DNA of 38,821 bases from Anaerolineales bacterium (GTDB lineage: Bacteria; Chloroflexota; Anaerolineae; Anaerolineales; E44-bin32). Within the stretch, counting starts at the first letter, position 1; each line of letters opens with the position of its first letter. Below are positions 16,307-27,344 of this stretch, piece after piece. Under the pieces are notes generated by a model. That model made no database searches and was not told the DNA's origin. It saw only the letters and a program-made list of their open reading frames with translations. Made by a program: the position numbers and the translations under genes. Location of the stretch: assembly GCA_004376465.1 (NCBI GenBank), contig SOJU01000185.1, positions 1-38,821 on the forward strand. Direction: 5' to 3'.

Positions 16307-16912
16307 ATGCAAAACAAACCCATGCAAAAGAAGACGTTCCATGGACCGGTGAGCCCCTCCGATTTCGCCGATGCACTTGTCGCCGAGTTCAATCAAGGCA
16401 ATCTTGAAGCGAAGAGAATTGGCAGGGGAAACCACCGCATCGTCCAGATCGCTACCCCGCGCTGGAACACCTCTGGCGGGCGAACCGCCATCACAATCCA
16501 CTTGAACGGCGTGGAGGATGGCGTCCATGTCCGCTTGGGACAACAGGAATGGTTTGGGATTGCAGCCAGCCTGGGAGCGACGGCGCTCATGGCCCTAAAA
16601 AGTCCATGGTCACTGATGTATCGTCTGGACGACCTCGCCCAGGACATCACCTCTTTGCAGCTCACAACCCGCATCTGGCAAACGATTACGCGAACTGCTG
16701 AGTCCCTCGGCCTTTCGTACAATCTCTCGGAGAGACTGCGCCGGCTGTCCTGCGATTACTGTAATACGGCGAACCCCGTAGGCGCACCGCACTGCATTTC
16801 CTGCGGCGCTCCGTTGGGTCCGAATCAACCTGTTGCCTGCGGGGAGTGCGGATATATTCTGTCGGCGGGGACAAAGAAATGTTCTCAATGTGGGGCGAAG
16901 ATCAAGCTCTGA
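16307..16912 (+). CDS. Zinc-ribbon protein of unknown function
   Basis: This 201-residue protein has an uncharacterised N-terminal domain of about 140 residues followed by two zinc ribbons: CDYCN...CISCG and CGECG...CSQCG. The N-terminal part (GRGNHRIVQIATPR..., HVRLGQQEWFG) looks like a compact alpha/beta domain that I cannot place. The ATG at 16307-16309 follows GAAGGA by nine bases; the frame is open further upstream but overlaps the opposite gene. It is expressed divergently from the SH3-domain gene and ends just before a strong terminator. Double zinc ribbons of this type often mediate protein contacts. Confidence 0.72.
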   Translation: MQNKPMQKKTFHGPVSPSDFADALVAEFNQGNLEAKRIGRGNHRIVQIATPRWNTSGGRTAITIHLNGVEDGVHVRLGQQEWFGIAASLGATALMALKSPWSLMYRLDDLAQDITSLQLTTRIWQTITRTAESLGLSYNLSERLRRLSCDYCNTANPVGAPHCISCGAPLGPNQPVACGECGYILSAGTKKCSQCGAKIKL

Positions 16913-16950
16913 ACCACTGCGCTCCATTCGATCTCCTTGAATAACCAAAA

Positions 16951-16980
16951 GGGCTGCGAGAAATTTATTTCACGCAGCCC
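16951..16980 (+). terminator. Rho-independent-type terminator after the zinc-ribbon gene
   Basis: GGGCTGCG pairs with CGCAGCCC, and the inner GAAAT pairs with ATTTC around an A/A mismatch, so the hairpin is nearly complete. TGGTTATTTAATT follows. It lies 39 bases after the stop codon. The A-rich left side (AACCAAAA) would also allow termination from the other direction. Confidence 0.7.
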
Positions 16981-17082
16981 TGGTTATTTAATTAGGTTCT
17001 CCATCCGCCCGAGTTCCAAAGCCGGTTCCTGTCCAAACTACTCCGGATTTGCATGGTTGGCGTGACCTGAGAGCATGATGTT

Positions 17083-17153
17083 TGATCCGGGGGGTGTGCT
17101 CCACGCTGCGCTTCGCGTAGCACTCCGCAGGAGCCAAGAGTGCTTCGCGAGGG
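17083..17153 (-). repeat. 71-bp hairpin repeat, copy B
   Basis: The reverse complement of these bases matches 3098-3168 with three differences in 71. The two copies point towards each other and lie 14 kb apart, on either side of the block of accessory genes. Confidence 0.85.
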
Positions 17154-17183
17154 GAGTGGTCCCTCGACAAGCTCGGGATGATA

Positions 17184-17244
17184 AGTCCCCCACAGTCCCC
17201 TCGCGTGCATCCCCGAAGCAGAGCGGAGGGGACTTTGGGGGATT
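17184..17244 (+). repeat. 19-bp-arm inverted repeat
   Basis: AGTCCCCCACAGTCCCCTC (17184-17202) pairs with GAGGGGACTTTGGGGGATT (17226-17244) in 17 of 19 positions around a 23-base loop. It contains GACTTTGGGGG, also seen in the tandem hairpins near 9470. It is likely part of the same dispersed hairpin material. Confidence 0.65.
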
Positions 17245-17532
17245 TAGGGGGAAGAAAAAGAGAACTATCACTTCTATAATAGCCGATCTATTTGTTCATG
17301 CACGCAAACGTCAAAGCGCAGGCAAAGCCAGCGACTCTGGACCTCGCTCTAGTGGGATATGCCTTGTTAGTGCTCTGAATGTCAGACGAATAGTTTCAAG
17401 CCTTGATTAAAGCCGGAAGCAGAGCTTCCGCACTCCACATTAAACTCAACCCCTTTCCAGCGCGGAAACATCAGAGGGGAAGAGAATCGTCCTCGTAATG
17501 AATCAAGGTAATCCGGGGGACACAGCCCGCAT

Positions 17533-18522
17533 TCAATACAATTTAAGCTGAGTCATCAAACTATTCAGCACCTGCAGCGCGGTGAGGTTGCGCACCGGCC
17601 AGGCGTGGGACATGACTTCGGGATCGTCGAAATCACTCACGGCCCAGGTGAGATGCTCACCGTCCTCCTGCAAACCTTGATTCGGGAGCGATTGCAGCTC
17701 CAGCCAAAAATTCCACAGGGGGATTTCATACTCCTGGGCAACATCGGCGATGATGGCGTTAATGCTGTGATCGCCTTCTAAATTGTCACCTTTTGTCGCC
17801 AGGATGGGCACTACCCCTCGTTCGATACAGATTTCAACCATCTGGCGCAGCTCCACTCCGAACAGTTCGGGCGTCCAGACCTGATTTGTCCCCAACGAGA
17901 TGAAGGCAAAACTCGGGCGGTGCCGGCGCAGTTCGCATTCCAACGGCGATTCTTCAACTTCGCAAATGTCGTTGGACGCCAGGAGTGGATCGAGGATGAG
18001 CGTCGTGCTAAAGCCGGCACGTGCGGCAAGGCCGACGTGCTCGAAGGAGCCCGCGTAGGTTTCGATGACCGGCTCAAGGTAACCATGAGGTCCTAATTCA
18101 TATTGGGATGGATCGAGGTCAAACATCGTTAAAAACCAGGATGTAGCAACTTCACCGTCTCCGACCTTGGAGAAAGCTTGCGGGTTATTACCCAGTGCTA
18201 TCCCTTTCTGGAAAATATCGACAGCTTGAGAGCTCATCGTCGGCACGACCGGCAGCGACTTCCACTCGCCTGGAGCGAGCTCTGGGCTGCCCGAAGCAGT
18301 CGCCCTTGGGGTCGCGGTATACAAAACCTGAGTAGGGATGCCGGCAGGCGCTGCTTCTTTGCTTGTTGGGGAGACCATCACGGGTGGGGTTCGCGGCTGA
18401 GTTCCCTCAATCTCAGGGGAAACAGTGGATGATGAGCTGGGAGCTGCAGAGCGCTGCGAGCACGAGAGAATGATGAACAAGTATAGAACGAAGGTGTAGG
18501 ATGGGATTGACTTGTGCGCCAT
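17533..18522 (-). CDS. SGNH/GDSL-like lipoprotein
   Basis: This 329-residue protein has a lipoprotein signal peptide (HKSIPSYTFVLYLFIILSC, lipobox ILSC) and a Ser/Thr/Pro-rich linker. Its C-terminal domain has SGNH-hydrolase-like landmarks: SKVGDGEVATSW in the place of the GDS block, ISLGTNQ in the place of GxND, and DGEHLTW in the place of the DxxH block. The nucleophilic Ser of the first block is Gly, so catalysis is doubtful. The ATG at 18522 gives a good signal peptide but has no clear ribosome site; a TTG at 18537 with AAGGA is the alternative. It stands alone between two operons and would act on the outer face of the membrane. Confidence 0.65.
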   Translation of the reverse strand: MAHKSIPSYTFVLYLFIILSCSQRSAAPSSSSTVSPEIEGTQPRTPPVMVSPTSKEAAPAGIPTQVLYTATPRATASGSPELAPGEWKSLPVVPTMSSQAVDIFQKGIALGNNPQAFSKVGDGEVATSWFLTMFDLDPSQYELGPHGYLEPVIETYAGSFEHVGLAARAGFSTTLILDPLLASNDICEVEESPLECELRRHRPSFAFISLGTNQVWTPELFGVELRQMVEICIERGVVPILATKGDNLEGDHSINAIIADVAQEYEIPLWNFWLELQSLPNQGLQEDGEHLTWAVSDFDDPEVMSHAWPVRNLTALQVLNSLMTQLKLY

Positions 18523-18628
18523 AATCAAACCGGTCAAAAGTTAGGATTCCTTAGATCATCCTTGGTACCTGACGGGCTTTCGCGCTAATCACGGGACGAA
18601 TATAGAGCCTAGAAATTACACCGTCAAC

Positions 18629-19183
18629 TTATGCGGGTTCTAGTTGCTCTTTGCTGAGCTCCGCTCCGCGACGAAGCGCCTCGATATTCGCGTCGAGCAA
18701 GTTCCTGCGATGAGTGGGGATGTGTCCCTTCAGACCTTCGCCGACTTGCTCTATTGAAAGTACATCCAGCCTATTGAGCAGGGCACCGAGAAGGACGAGG
18801 TTGGCCAACCGTTCGTTGCCAAGTTCTTCAGCGATCTCATTGGCAGGGATGAGCACAACCTGAATATCATCACGCTCCGGGTTGCGGTTCACAAGCGAGG
18901 AATTCACAACGAGCACCCCGCCCTGCCTCACGAGCGATTCGTATTTATCCAAAGAGGGGAGGTTCATCACGATTACAGCCGCGGGATTCTTTACGATCGG
19001 CGCGCCGATCTCGTCGTCGCTGATAATGACAACACAATGAGCCGTGCCGCCGCGCATCTCTGGCCCGTAGGATGGGAACCAGGTCACATGCATGCCGTTA
19101 TCTAATCCCGTGTATGCCAGTAATTGCCCGGCGAAGAGCGCTCCCTGGCCACCGAAGCCAGAAATGATGATCTCTGTCTGCAT
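18629..19183 (-). CDS. 2-oxoacid:ferredoxin oxidoreductase, gamma subunit
   Basis: This 184-residue protein begins MQTEIIISGFGGQGALFAGQLLAYTG, the hallmark N-terminus of the gamma subunit of 2-oxoacid:acceptor oxidoreductases. TWFPSYGPEMRGGTAHCVV follows at about residues 36-54. In four-subunit enzymes gamma forms part of the CoA-binding site. The frame extends to 19240 but the ATG at 19181-19183 starts the family consensus and lies only seven bases after the beta subunit stop. It is the last gene of the delta-alpha-beta-gamma operon. Confidence 0.92.
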   Translation of the reverse strand: MQTEIIISGFGGQGALFAGQLLAYTGLDNGMHVTWFPSYGPEMRGGTAHCVVIISDDEIGAPIVKNPAAVIVMNLPSLDKYESLVRQGGVLVVNSSLVNRNPERDDIQVVLIPANEIAEELGNERLANLVLLGALLNRLDVLSIEQVGEGLKGHIPTHRRNLLDANIEALRRGAELSKEQLEPA

Positions 19184-19190
19184 AGTGTCG

Positions 19191-19973
19191 CTATCCCTTC
19201 TTGCTTTCAACAATGGCTGGATGGACTTTGAAATCACCAAGTGGGAAATATGGGATCATATTCTCTTCGATCCACACGAGTGATTCTTGAGCACTTATCT
19301 TCCAGTTCGTAGGGCAATTCGACAGCAGTTCGACCATCGAGAAGCCAAGTCCCTGGCGCTGCACTTCAAAAGCCTGCCTGACGGCCTTCTTCGCTTTACG
19401 GATGTTCGCCGCATCATGTAAGCTCCGGCGAACGATATACGCGGAGCCATCCAATTGCGATAGAATTTCACACATCTTCAAGGGGAAACCGTGGGCTTCG
19501 ATATCGCGGCCAAGCGGTGAGGACGTCGTCTTCTGTCCGGGAAGCGTTGTCGGCGCCATCTGTCCACCGGTCATCCCATAAATTGCATTGTTGATGAAAA
19601 TCACGGTAATCTTTTCGCCGCGCCCTGCAGCGTGCAAGATCTCGGCGGCGCCGATAGACGCTAGATCCCCATCACCCTGGTAGGTAAAAACGTTCATGTC
19701 CGGATTCACACGCTTGAAGCCGGTCGCCATAGCCGGGGCACGCCCATGGGCTGCCTCGGCAAAATCCATATTGAAGTAATTGTAAGCAAAGACGGAACAA
19801 CCAACCGGTGCGACGCCAACCGTATTCTCACGCATGCCCATCTCGTCGATCGTTTCAGCGATTAGACGATGGGCCACGCCGTGTGAGCACCCGGGGCAAT
19901 AGTGTGTTGGGACGGCAGTCAAACTTTCAGGTTTGCTGAAAATTAGAGCCTCCGCCATTTTCTTATCGGTCAT
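19191..19973 (-). CDS. 2-oxoacid:ferredoxin oxidoreductase, beta subunit (thiamine-PP binding)
   Basis: This 260-residue protein carries [15 protein letters not shown] near the N-terminus and the thiamine diphosphate motif [11 protein letters not shown]...[11 protein letters not shown]. These are diagnostic of the beta subunit of ketoacid:ferredoxin oxidoreductases. It binds thiamine pyrophosphate and decarboxylates the 2-oxoacid. The alpha partner's GYPITPQTE and the overall lengths fit the 2-oxoglutarate/branched-chain 2-oxoacid (Kor/Vor) type and not the pyruvate type; the exact substrate cannot be settled here. It starts 20 bases after the alpha gene stop. Confidence 0.93.
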   Translation of the reverse strand: MTDKKMAEALIFSKPESLTAVPTHYCPGCSHGVAHRLIAETIDEMGMRENTVGVAPVGCSVFAYNYFNMDFAEAAHGRAPAMATGFKRVNPDMNVFTYQGDGDLASIGAAEILHAAGRGEKITVIFINNAIYGMTGGQMAPTTLPGQKTTSSPLGRDIEAHGFPLKMCEILSQLDGSAYIVRRSLHDAANIRKAKKAVRQAFEVQRQGLGFSMVELLSNCPTNWKISAQESLVWIEENMIPYFPLGDFKVHPAIVESKKG

Positions 19974-19993
19974 TAAAAAGCCTCCAAACCAGG

Positions 19994-21061
19994 CTAGGCG
20001 TTCGCCTTTGTATTGAGTTCCTGGATCTGCTCGAAAACCTCATCCGGGAGAGGGACCATCCCCCCCATTCGCCCGTAGAAATCGACCGGGACTTTTCCAT
20101 TAACCGCAAGACGGACATCATCGAGCATTTGCCCGCCGCTCATCTCAACAACCAGGATCCGCTTTACCTGATCTACGACCTTTCCGATTTCATCATATGG
20201 GAAGGGGTAAAGCGAGATCGGGCGCAGCAGGCCAACCTTGATACCCTCGTCACGCGCTTGCTTTACAGAAGATTGGGCAATTCGCCCCGCGGTCCCATAG
20301 GCGACAACGGCGATTTCCGCATCTTCAAGAAGCAAAGAGCTAAATCGCACTTCATTCGCCTCAATCTCCTTCTGCTTTTCAACAAGCTGGAGATTGAAAA
20401 CTTCCTCTTCAGCTGGATCGATGTAGATCGAGGTGATCACGCGCGGATCGCGGTCCTTGGCACCAGTTAACGACCACTCAGGTCGATCCTCGCGTTTGCG
20501 CACCTCCTGCATCGGTGGCAGTTCAGCGGGTTCCATCATCTGGCCAATACTGCCGTCCGCTAAAACGACGACGATCGCTCGATATTTCTCGGCGATGTCG
20601 AACGCCTCATAGGTCAGATCGATGATTTCTTGTATCGTCGCCGGCGCCAGGGTGATGAGGCGATAATCGCCATGACCGCCCCCCTTGACGATCTGGTTGT
20701 AATCCCCTTGCGAGGGAGCGATATTCCCCAAACCAGGGCCGCCCCTCATGATGTCCACAAGTACGACCGGCACTTCAGAACCGGCGATATAGGACAAGCC
20801 TTCCATCATCAGGCTCACGCCCGGACTGGATGAGGAAGACATGACCCTCACACCCGCGCAAGCAGCGCCGTATACCATGTTTATCGCTGCGACTTCGCTT
20901 TCCGCCTGGAGGAATACGCGCCCAAGCTCCGGCATCCGCTTGGCCATGTGCTCGAGAGCCTCGGTCTGTGGTGTTATCGGATAACCGTAGTAGGCCTCAC
21001 AACCGGCGCGTATTGCCGCTTCGGCGAAAGCAACGTTGCCTTTAAGCAATTCCTTTGCCAC
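19994..21061 (-). CDS. vorB: 2-oxoacid:ferredoxin oxidoreductase, alpha subunit (VorB/KorA type)
   Basis: This 355-residue protein begins [20 protein letters not shown] and contains [25 protein letters not shown] and [10 protein letters not shown]. All are typical of the alpha subunit annotated VorB or KorA. It forms the catalytic core with beta and converts a 2-oxoacid plus CoA to acyl-CoA, reducing ferredoxin. It lies 15 bases downstream of the ferredoxin-like delta gene. The family call is secure; the choice between valine-derived oxoacids and 2-oxoglutarate is not. Confidence 0.9.
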   Translation of the reverse strand: MAKELLKGNVAFAEAAIRAGCEAYYGYPITPQTEALEHMAKRMPELGRVFLQAESEVAAINMVYGAACAGVRVMSSSSSPGVSLMMEGLSYIAGSEVPVVLVDIMRGGPGLGNIAPSQGDYNQIVKGGGHGDYRLITLAPATIQEIIDLTYEAFDIAEKYRAIVVVLADGSIGQMMEPAELPPMQEVRKREDRPEWSLTGAKDRDPRVITSIYIDPAEEEVFNLQLVEKQKEIEANEVRFSSLLLEDAEIAVVAYGTAGRIAQSSVKQARDEGIKVGLLRPISLYPFPYDEIGKVVDQVKRILVVEMSGGQMLDDVRLAVNGKVPVDFYGRMGGMVPLPDEVFEQIQELNTKANA

Positions 21062-21076
21062 GTTTTCGTCCCTCCT

Positions 21077-21328
21077 CTAAGGCGCAGTTGATTTAATTTT
21101 ATCTGCCGGAACCCATCGAAAGACAGTTATTGCCGCGTCCGGGCAGATGATCGAGCAAATCGCACAACCTGTACATTCTTCGTTCGGGTCTACCAGTTCT
21201 GCCGGGTGATAACCCTGCGGGGTAAAACGGTCGGCAGCCATCTTGATCACACCTGGCGGGCAAACCGATATACACAACTCGCACCCCTTACAGAGGTCCT
21301 CGTCGACGACGATGCGTCCTTTTGCCAT
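21077..21328 (-). CDS. 2-oxoacid:ferredoxin oxidoreductase, delta (2x[4Fe-4S]) subunit
   Basis: This 83-residue protein has two CxxCxxCxxxCP clusters: CKGCELCISVCP at about residues 13-24 and CTGCAICSIICP near 53-64. It is the ferredoxin-like subunit that moves electrons from the thiamine enzyme to ferredoxin. It is the first gene of the four-gene operon. The ATG has GGAGG about seven bases upstream. No confident promoter was found in the 270 bases upstream; a small ACTCCC-GGGAGT hairpin lies at 21449-21466. Confidence 0.92.
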   Translation of the reverse strand: MAKGRIVVDEDLCKGCELCISVCPPGVIKMAADRFTPQGYHPAELVDPNEECTGCAICSIICPDAAITVFRWVPADKIKSTAP

Positions 21329-21600
21329 TCCTTTCCTCCGAGAATAATCCGCTCATAACTTACATCCAGCGGGAATCTGTCTCCAGTGTTGACCGTCACC
21401 GCCAGGAAGAACAAATATCCCATTCTGGAGTATTACTGTCCAGTTCGCACTCCCGAAGACGGGAGTTGATTTTTAATGCCTTAAATACCTCACACTTTGC
21501 TCTGATCTATTGACATTAAACTCACCATTCGTTGAGTTGAAAGTTCTAGCCTGAGTGAAGTTTCCTGATGCAACTTTAAACTCCGAAGCGGATCCTTTGA

Positions 21601-23079
21601 TTATTCAATAGGCGGATTGAAGTAGTTATATGCCGCGCGCGAGAGATTGGCAATGAGCTTAGACGTAGGTTCCCAAACCATCTCAGTTTCATTCCAGAGG
21701 AATATCGTGATCACGTAATCGCCCCCGGGGCTGAACACGATGCCAGCGTCACCGATCATATCCAGAGGTGAGCTTCGCCAACCATGTTTGTGGGCAATAC
21801 GTGTCCCTTCTGGTAACCCTGCTTTGATTAGTGTTCCCAGGATGTTTTCAGAGAGCAGATCCAACATCCGGCTGCACTCCTGCGGAGTAATCTCCTCCGG
21901 AAATACCGCCTGTAGCGTCCCGCCGCCTTCTGCGCAGTCATAGATGTCCCCGAGAAGCAAACTCATATCCGATGCCGTTGTCTGCGTGTAGGAATCCGGA
22001 TTGGTGTCGATATCCACCCTTTGATTGGCGGGGGTTCTATAGATCCTCAACTGGGGAGCACCAAGGAAATAATAGCCGGCGATGAAAGTGTTTTCGATGC
22101 CCAATTCCTGCATCGTTTCAGAGACGAGGATCGGACCAGCGGTATCGTACGTCTCGATTCGCTGCATGATCCAATCGGAGGGGTCATTCCCTGATTCGGT
22201 GATCATTTCGACAAGCCAACGATCGACCTCCGGGTCTAGCGGTTCATCCTGATAGCGATACAAAGCCGTCATGATGCTGATCTTGATGATCGACGCTGCC
22301 GAGAAGGCGATATCGGGCTCAACATCAAGATCCACTCCACCGAGAGTGGCGAAGTGGAAATTCTCACCCGTTCTCAGATCGGTCAGATAGATAACGACCA
22401 ATCCATCAAAATCGCTAACCTCGATATTTTGTTTGAGGAGTATTTCAAGTGTATCCATTGTGGGTCGTGGAACTACATTGCCCACAACGGGTAGATTTAC
22501 ACTGCGGTTTATAGGTGAGTGCAAAACCGCAGTGATGAGTTCCTCAGAGCGCGTTTGATCCAACAAGCGACCTGGTGTTCCCGATGTAAAAAAAGGAGTT
22601 CCAGGTCTGGGTTCAGCGGGAATAGGAGGTTCATCATATCGCGCGGCGATGTCCCGAAGATACTCATCCAGTTGAGTGATAGAGTATTCTGCCTTTAACG
22701 GAACATTTTGCGGCTCGCCGGCTCGATTCCACAGGAAATCCCAGAAACCAGACCAGAAAGGTGTGCCTGTTCGTTCAAGCTCAGCTGCTGCCAACATGAC
22801 ATCCGTATCAGGGCGGAAACCAACATTCGCAGGATTGAGCAGGATTAGGTTTTCATCATAAAATAGTTCGATGGGGGAGCTATATACTTGCAGGATACGT
22901 TCGTGCGCTTCCACTTGATCGAGCCCCCCGACCTTAATTCCCGCGATCGTTAACTCCAGGGGCAAATGAGATCTATGCCGGCTATAGGCGACAAGTTGGT
23001 AGAAAAAAAGCGCGACTGATGTCAAAAGCAACACAATTGAAACCCAGCGCTGCAAATCGAATCCGTTTCGCTTCATCAA
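21601..23079 (-). CDS. Beta-lactamase-fold serine hydrolase with VanW-like N-terminal domain
   Basis: This 492-residue protein has an N-terminal membrane helix (residues 12-30) and a PG_binding_4/VanW-type domain (LELTIAGIKVGGLDQVEAHERI). Its C-terminal class A beta-lactamase-like domain has all three motifs: SIIK (S-x-x-K, in SAASIIKIS), SGN (in ESGNDPSD) and KHG (in AHKHGWRS). The combination suggests a membrane-anchored cell-wall peptidase or transpeptidase, not a secreted beta-lactamase. It faces outward. It is followed after about 90 bases by a CPBP protease gene on the other side of a short gap. Confidence 0.82.
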   Translation of the reverse strand: MMKRNGFDLQRWVSIVLLLTSVALFFYQLVAYSRHRSHLPLELTIAGIKVGGLDQVEAHERILQVYSSPIELFYDENLILLNPANVGFRPDTDVMLAAAELERTGTPFWSGFWDFLWNRAGEPQNVPLKAEYSITQLDEYLRDIAARYDEPPIPAEPRPGTPFFTSGTPGRLLDQTRSEELITAVLHSPINRSVNLPVVGNVVPRPTMDTLEILLKQNIEVSDFDGLVVIYLTDLRTGENFHFATLGGVDLDVEPDIAFSAASIIKISIMTALYRYQDEPLDPEVDRWLVEMITESGNDPSDWIMQRIETYDTAGPILVSETMQELGIENTFIAGYYFLGAPQLRIYRTPANQRVDIDTNPDSYTQTTASDMSLLLGDIYDCAEGGGTLQAVFPEEITPQECSRMLDLLSENILGTLIKAGLPEGTRIAHKHGWRSSPLDMIGDAGIVFSPGGDYVITIFLWNETEMVWEPTSKLIANLSRAAYNYFNPPIE

Positions 23080-23167
23080 ACCTCCAAGCGCAGGAGTATA
23101 TCATACACAGCAGGGCTGAATAGCTAGAACTCGATGAGATCGTCTCGAACCACAGCTAAAATATTGA

Positions 23168-23806
23168 CTATACGAATAGGCGCAAAATCCCGGGGAGCAC
23201 GTTCGCAAAGCCATGTGCACCCCAACCTGCCCATATTGAATCCCAGCGCTCAACGAGCCAACCGGCGATAACACCAAAACCAAAAATACTGATGAGCGGA
23301 AGCCATCCCTGCTGCCAATGAACTGGCTGAAAGGTAAAAAGAACCGCTTGTAAAATAATCCCCATTACCGGACCCAAGTTGGCGTTCAGTGTTTTTCCGA
23401 TATACCCTCGAAAAAAGGTCTCCTCGACGAATGGCACCCATAACAACCCGAAAAAGAGCAGGTTGATCCCATCCGTGGGAACACTTCCGGCATAGATTAT
23501 GCGGTAATTAAAGTACATGCTCAACCCACGCCAGATGGCTCCAGCGAGAACACCCCAGGCGAAATTCAATCCGGCTCGATCGCGGCGGTATGCAAATACG
23601 GTTGGTGATTGTCGGAGTACGATCAAAGTAACCCATGGTATGGCAAAAAGCATGATCGTCGGGACCATGCTCCAGAGCGGACCGGAGGGCCATATCCCGG
23701 TCACCGCCATGACATTCATCACGACGATGAGGACCAACCCTGGCGCGATCGCCTTCAAGGGTAGATAGCTGCTGCGAGCTGTGGTCGGGGGAAATAATGT
23801 TTTCAT
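23168..23806 (-). CDS. CPBP-family intramembrane metalloprotease
   Basis: This 212-residue protein is highly hydrophobic. It carries the CPBP (Abi/Rce1-like) motifs in order: PFVEETFFRGYIG (EExxxR), LFTFQPVHW (FxxxxxH) and GAHGFANVLPG with the final His/Asn pair. These glutamates and histidines bind the catalytic zinc within the membrane. Members process prenylated proteins in eukaryotes and bacteriocin- or stress-linked substrates in bacteria. The substrate here is unknown. Start is the ATG at 23804-23806. Confidence 0.85.
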   Translation of the reverse strand: MKTLFPPTTARSSYLPLKAIAPGLVLIVVMNVMAVTGIWPSGPLWSMVPTIMLFAIPWVTLIVLRQSPTVFAYRRDRAGLNFAWGVLAGAIWRGLSMYFNYRIIYAGSVPTDGINLLFFGLLWVPFVEETFFRGYIGKTLNANLGPVMGIILQAVLFTFQPVHWQQGWLPLISIFGFGVIAGWLVERWDSIWAGWGAHGFANVLPGILRLFV

Positions 23807-23882
23807 TCTACGATTAAAGACAACGATAGCAGATTTTCGCGTTCATGACAGCCTGCGTCGATAATAAATCCATCCAACTAGA

Positions 23883-23966
23883 TGTCATTGCGAGCGCAGC
23901 GAAGCAATCTCCTCGTTACTCGCGCGGAGATTGCCACGTCGCCCTGGCGGGCTTCTCGCAATGACA
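23883..23966. repeat. REP-like palindromic element (GTCATTGCGAG ... CTCGCAATGAC)
   Basis: TGTCATTGCGAG at 23883-23894 is the exact reverse complement of CTCGCAATGACA at 23955-23966. Inside, GAAGCAATCTCC pairs with GGAGATTGCCAC. This sequence belongs to a dispersed element seen across many bacterial genomes, including Chloroflexota. It carries no gene and is probably mobilised in trans. Confidence 0.85.
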
Positions 23967-24095
23967 AGTAGAGGAGGCAACAACCATCCATTAGGTCAAT
24001 CCTGCGAACGCGTAGGGGCTGACCTGTGCTGCGGCCCGCTGCCATCACAAACCCGGATTCCTAACCTCCCACACATTTATAAGCAGAAGGATACG

Positions 24096-24121
24096 TAGAG
24101 ACGTAGCATGCTACGTCTCTA
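24096..24121. repeat. 26-bp perfect palindrome
   Basis: TAGAGACGTAGCA is followed by its exact reverse complement TGCTACGTCTCTA, without a loop. Palindromes of this sequence are common dispersed repeats. It could extrude as a cruciform or act in RNA as a hairpin. Confidence 0.8.
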
Positions 24122-24170
24122 ATAAGATGTTGAAAGGATCTATTTATTTTGAAGACCTAGCCCACCGCCA

Positions 24171-24203
24171 ACCTCCCGCAGGATAGAAGAACCTGCGGGA
24201 GGT
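24171..24203 (-). terminator. Strong hairpin after valS
   Basis: ACCTCCCGCAGG pairs perfectly with CCTGCGGGAGGT across a 9-base loop, 30 bases after the valS stop. The U-tract is better on the plus strand (TTTAAAA) than on the minus strand. It probably still ends valS transcription, possibly with Rho. Confidence 0.55.
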
Positions 24204-24232
24204 TTAAAACGCATCCAAATCCTTACGCTGCT

Positions 24233-26917
<2,685 letters not shown>

Positions 26918-26989
26918 CGTTCAATCTACCTCCTCGAGAGGATGAGTATCATCCCTCGATCTTAATAGCCCTTTACGGGGTCCATTAAA

Positions 26990-27285
26990 CAGAAAAACCC
27001 TTTGTCCATGAGGACGAAGGGTTGAACCTCCGTGGTACCACCTCAGTTCGCCGCACATCCCTGTACGAGCGCTCTCATTGCCCTGGACCAGCATCCGGGC
27101 TTCGCTGTAACGGGCTCACCCGCGCCGCTCTACTCCTGTTAACCTTCTAACAGTTTCTTCGGCGGGCGCATCGGGCGACGTTCAGCCGCTGCCACTGCGG
27201 AGGGCTCTCAGTCTGTGGCCTCTCCTTCTCTGTCAGCGCGGTTCGGCTTACTCCTCCTGATGATGTACGCCTTTTCTCTTCGGTT
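26990..27285 (-). ncRNA. T-box leader of valS, specifier GUC (valine)
   Basis: The minus strand holds a full T-box leader. The conserved antiterminator bulge region TGGTACCACGGAGG lies at 27027-27040. It is followed by a terminator (AACCCTTCGTCC pairing with GGACAAAGGGTT, 26996-27023) and a U-run. In stem I the sequence TGAAC-GTC-GCCC places the specifier codon GUC at 27177-27179, matching valine, the amino acid of the gene below. Uncharged tRNA-Val pairing with GUC and with the bulge would favour antitermination. The 5' end is approximate. Confidence 0.92.
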
Positions 27286-27295
27286 GTTGAGCAAG

Positions 27296-27325
27296 ATTAT
27301 AGCAGAGAATGGAATGTAGCGTCAA
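27296..27325 (-). promoter_or_regulatory. Promoter of the T-box/valS transcript
   Basis: The -35 TTGACG (27320-27325) and the perfect -10 TATAAT (27296-27301) are 18 bases apart on the minus strand. The start point near 27289 fits the beginning of stem I of the T-box. Confidence 0.78.
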
Positions 27326-27344
27326 TAATTCGCTCTTCGCTGCC

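Larger units (their letters stand above)
16981..17532. other. Gene-free, repeat-rich gap
   Basis: These 550 bases contain copy B of the 71-bp repeat, a flank with the CCAAAGCCGG block at 17011-17037, the phrase CCCTCGACAAGCTCGGGATGA (common in dispersed bacterial palindromes) and a long hairpin at 17184-17244. Small frames on both strands are repeat sequence, not genes. The remainder to 17532 shows no structure. Confidence 0.65.
23807..24232. other. Gene-free gap with palindromes
   Basis: The 426 bases between the CPBP gene start and the valS stop contain no gene. They hold an 84-bp REP-like element (23883-23966), a 26-bp perfect palindrome (24096-24121) and a 12-bp-arm hairpin (24171-24203). 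No promoter for the CPBP gene was clear. Confidence 0.7.

Noticed and set aside
21449-21475. Hairpin ACTCCC-GAAGAC-GGGAGT followed by TGATTTTT as a terminator
   Set aside because: The U-tract is on the plus strand, where no gene runs into it, and the stem is only six base pairs.
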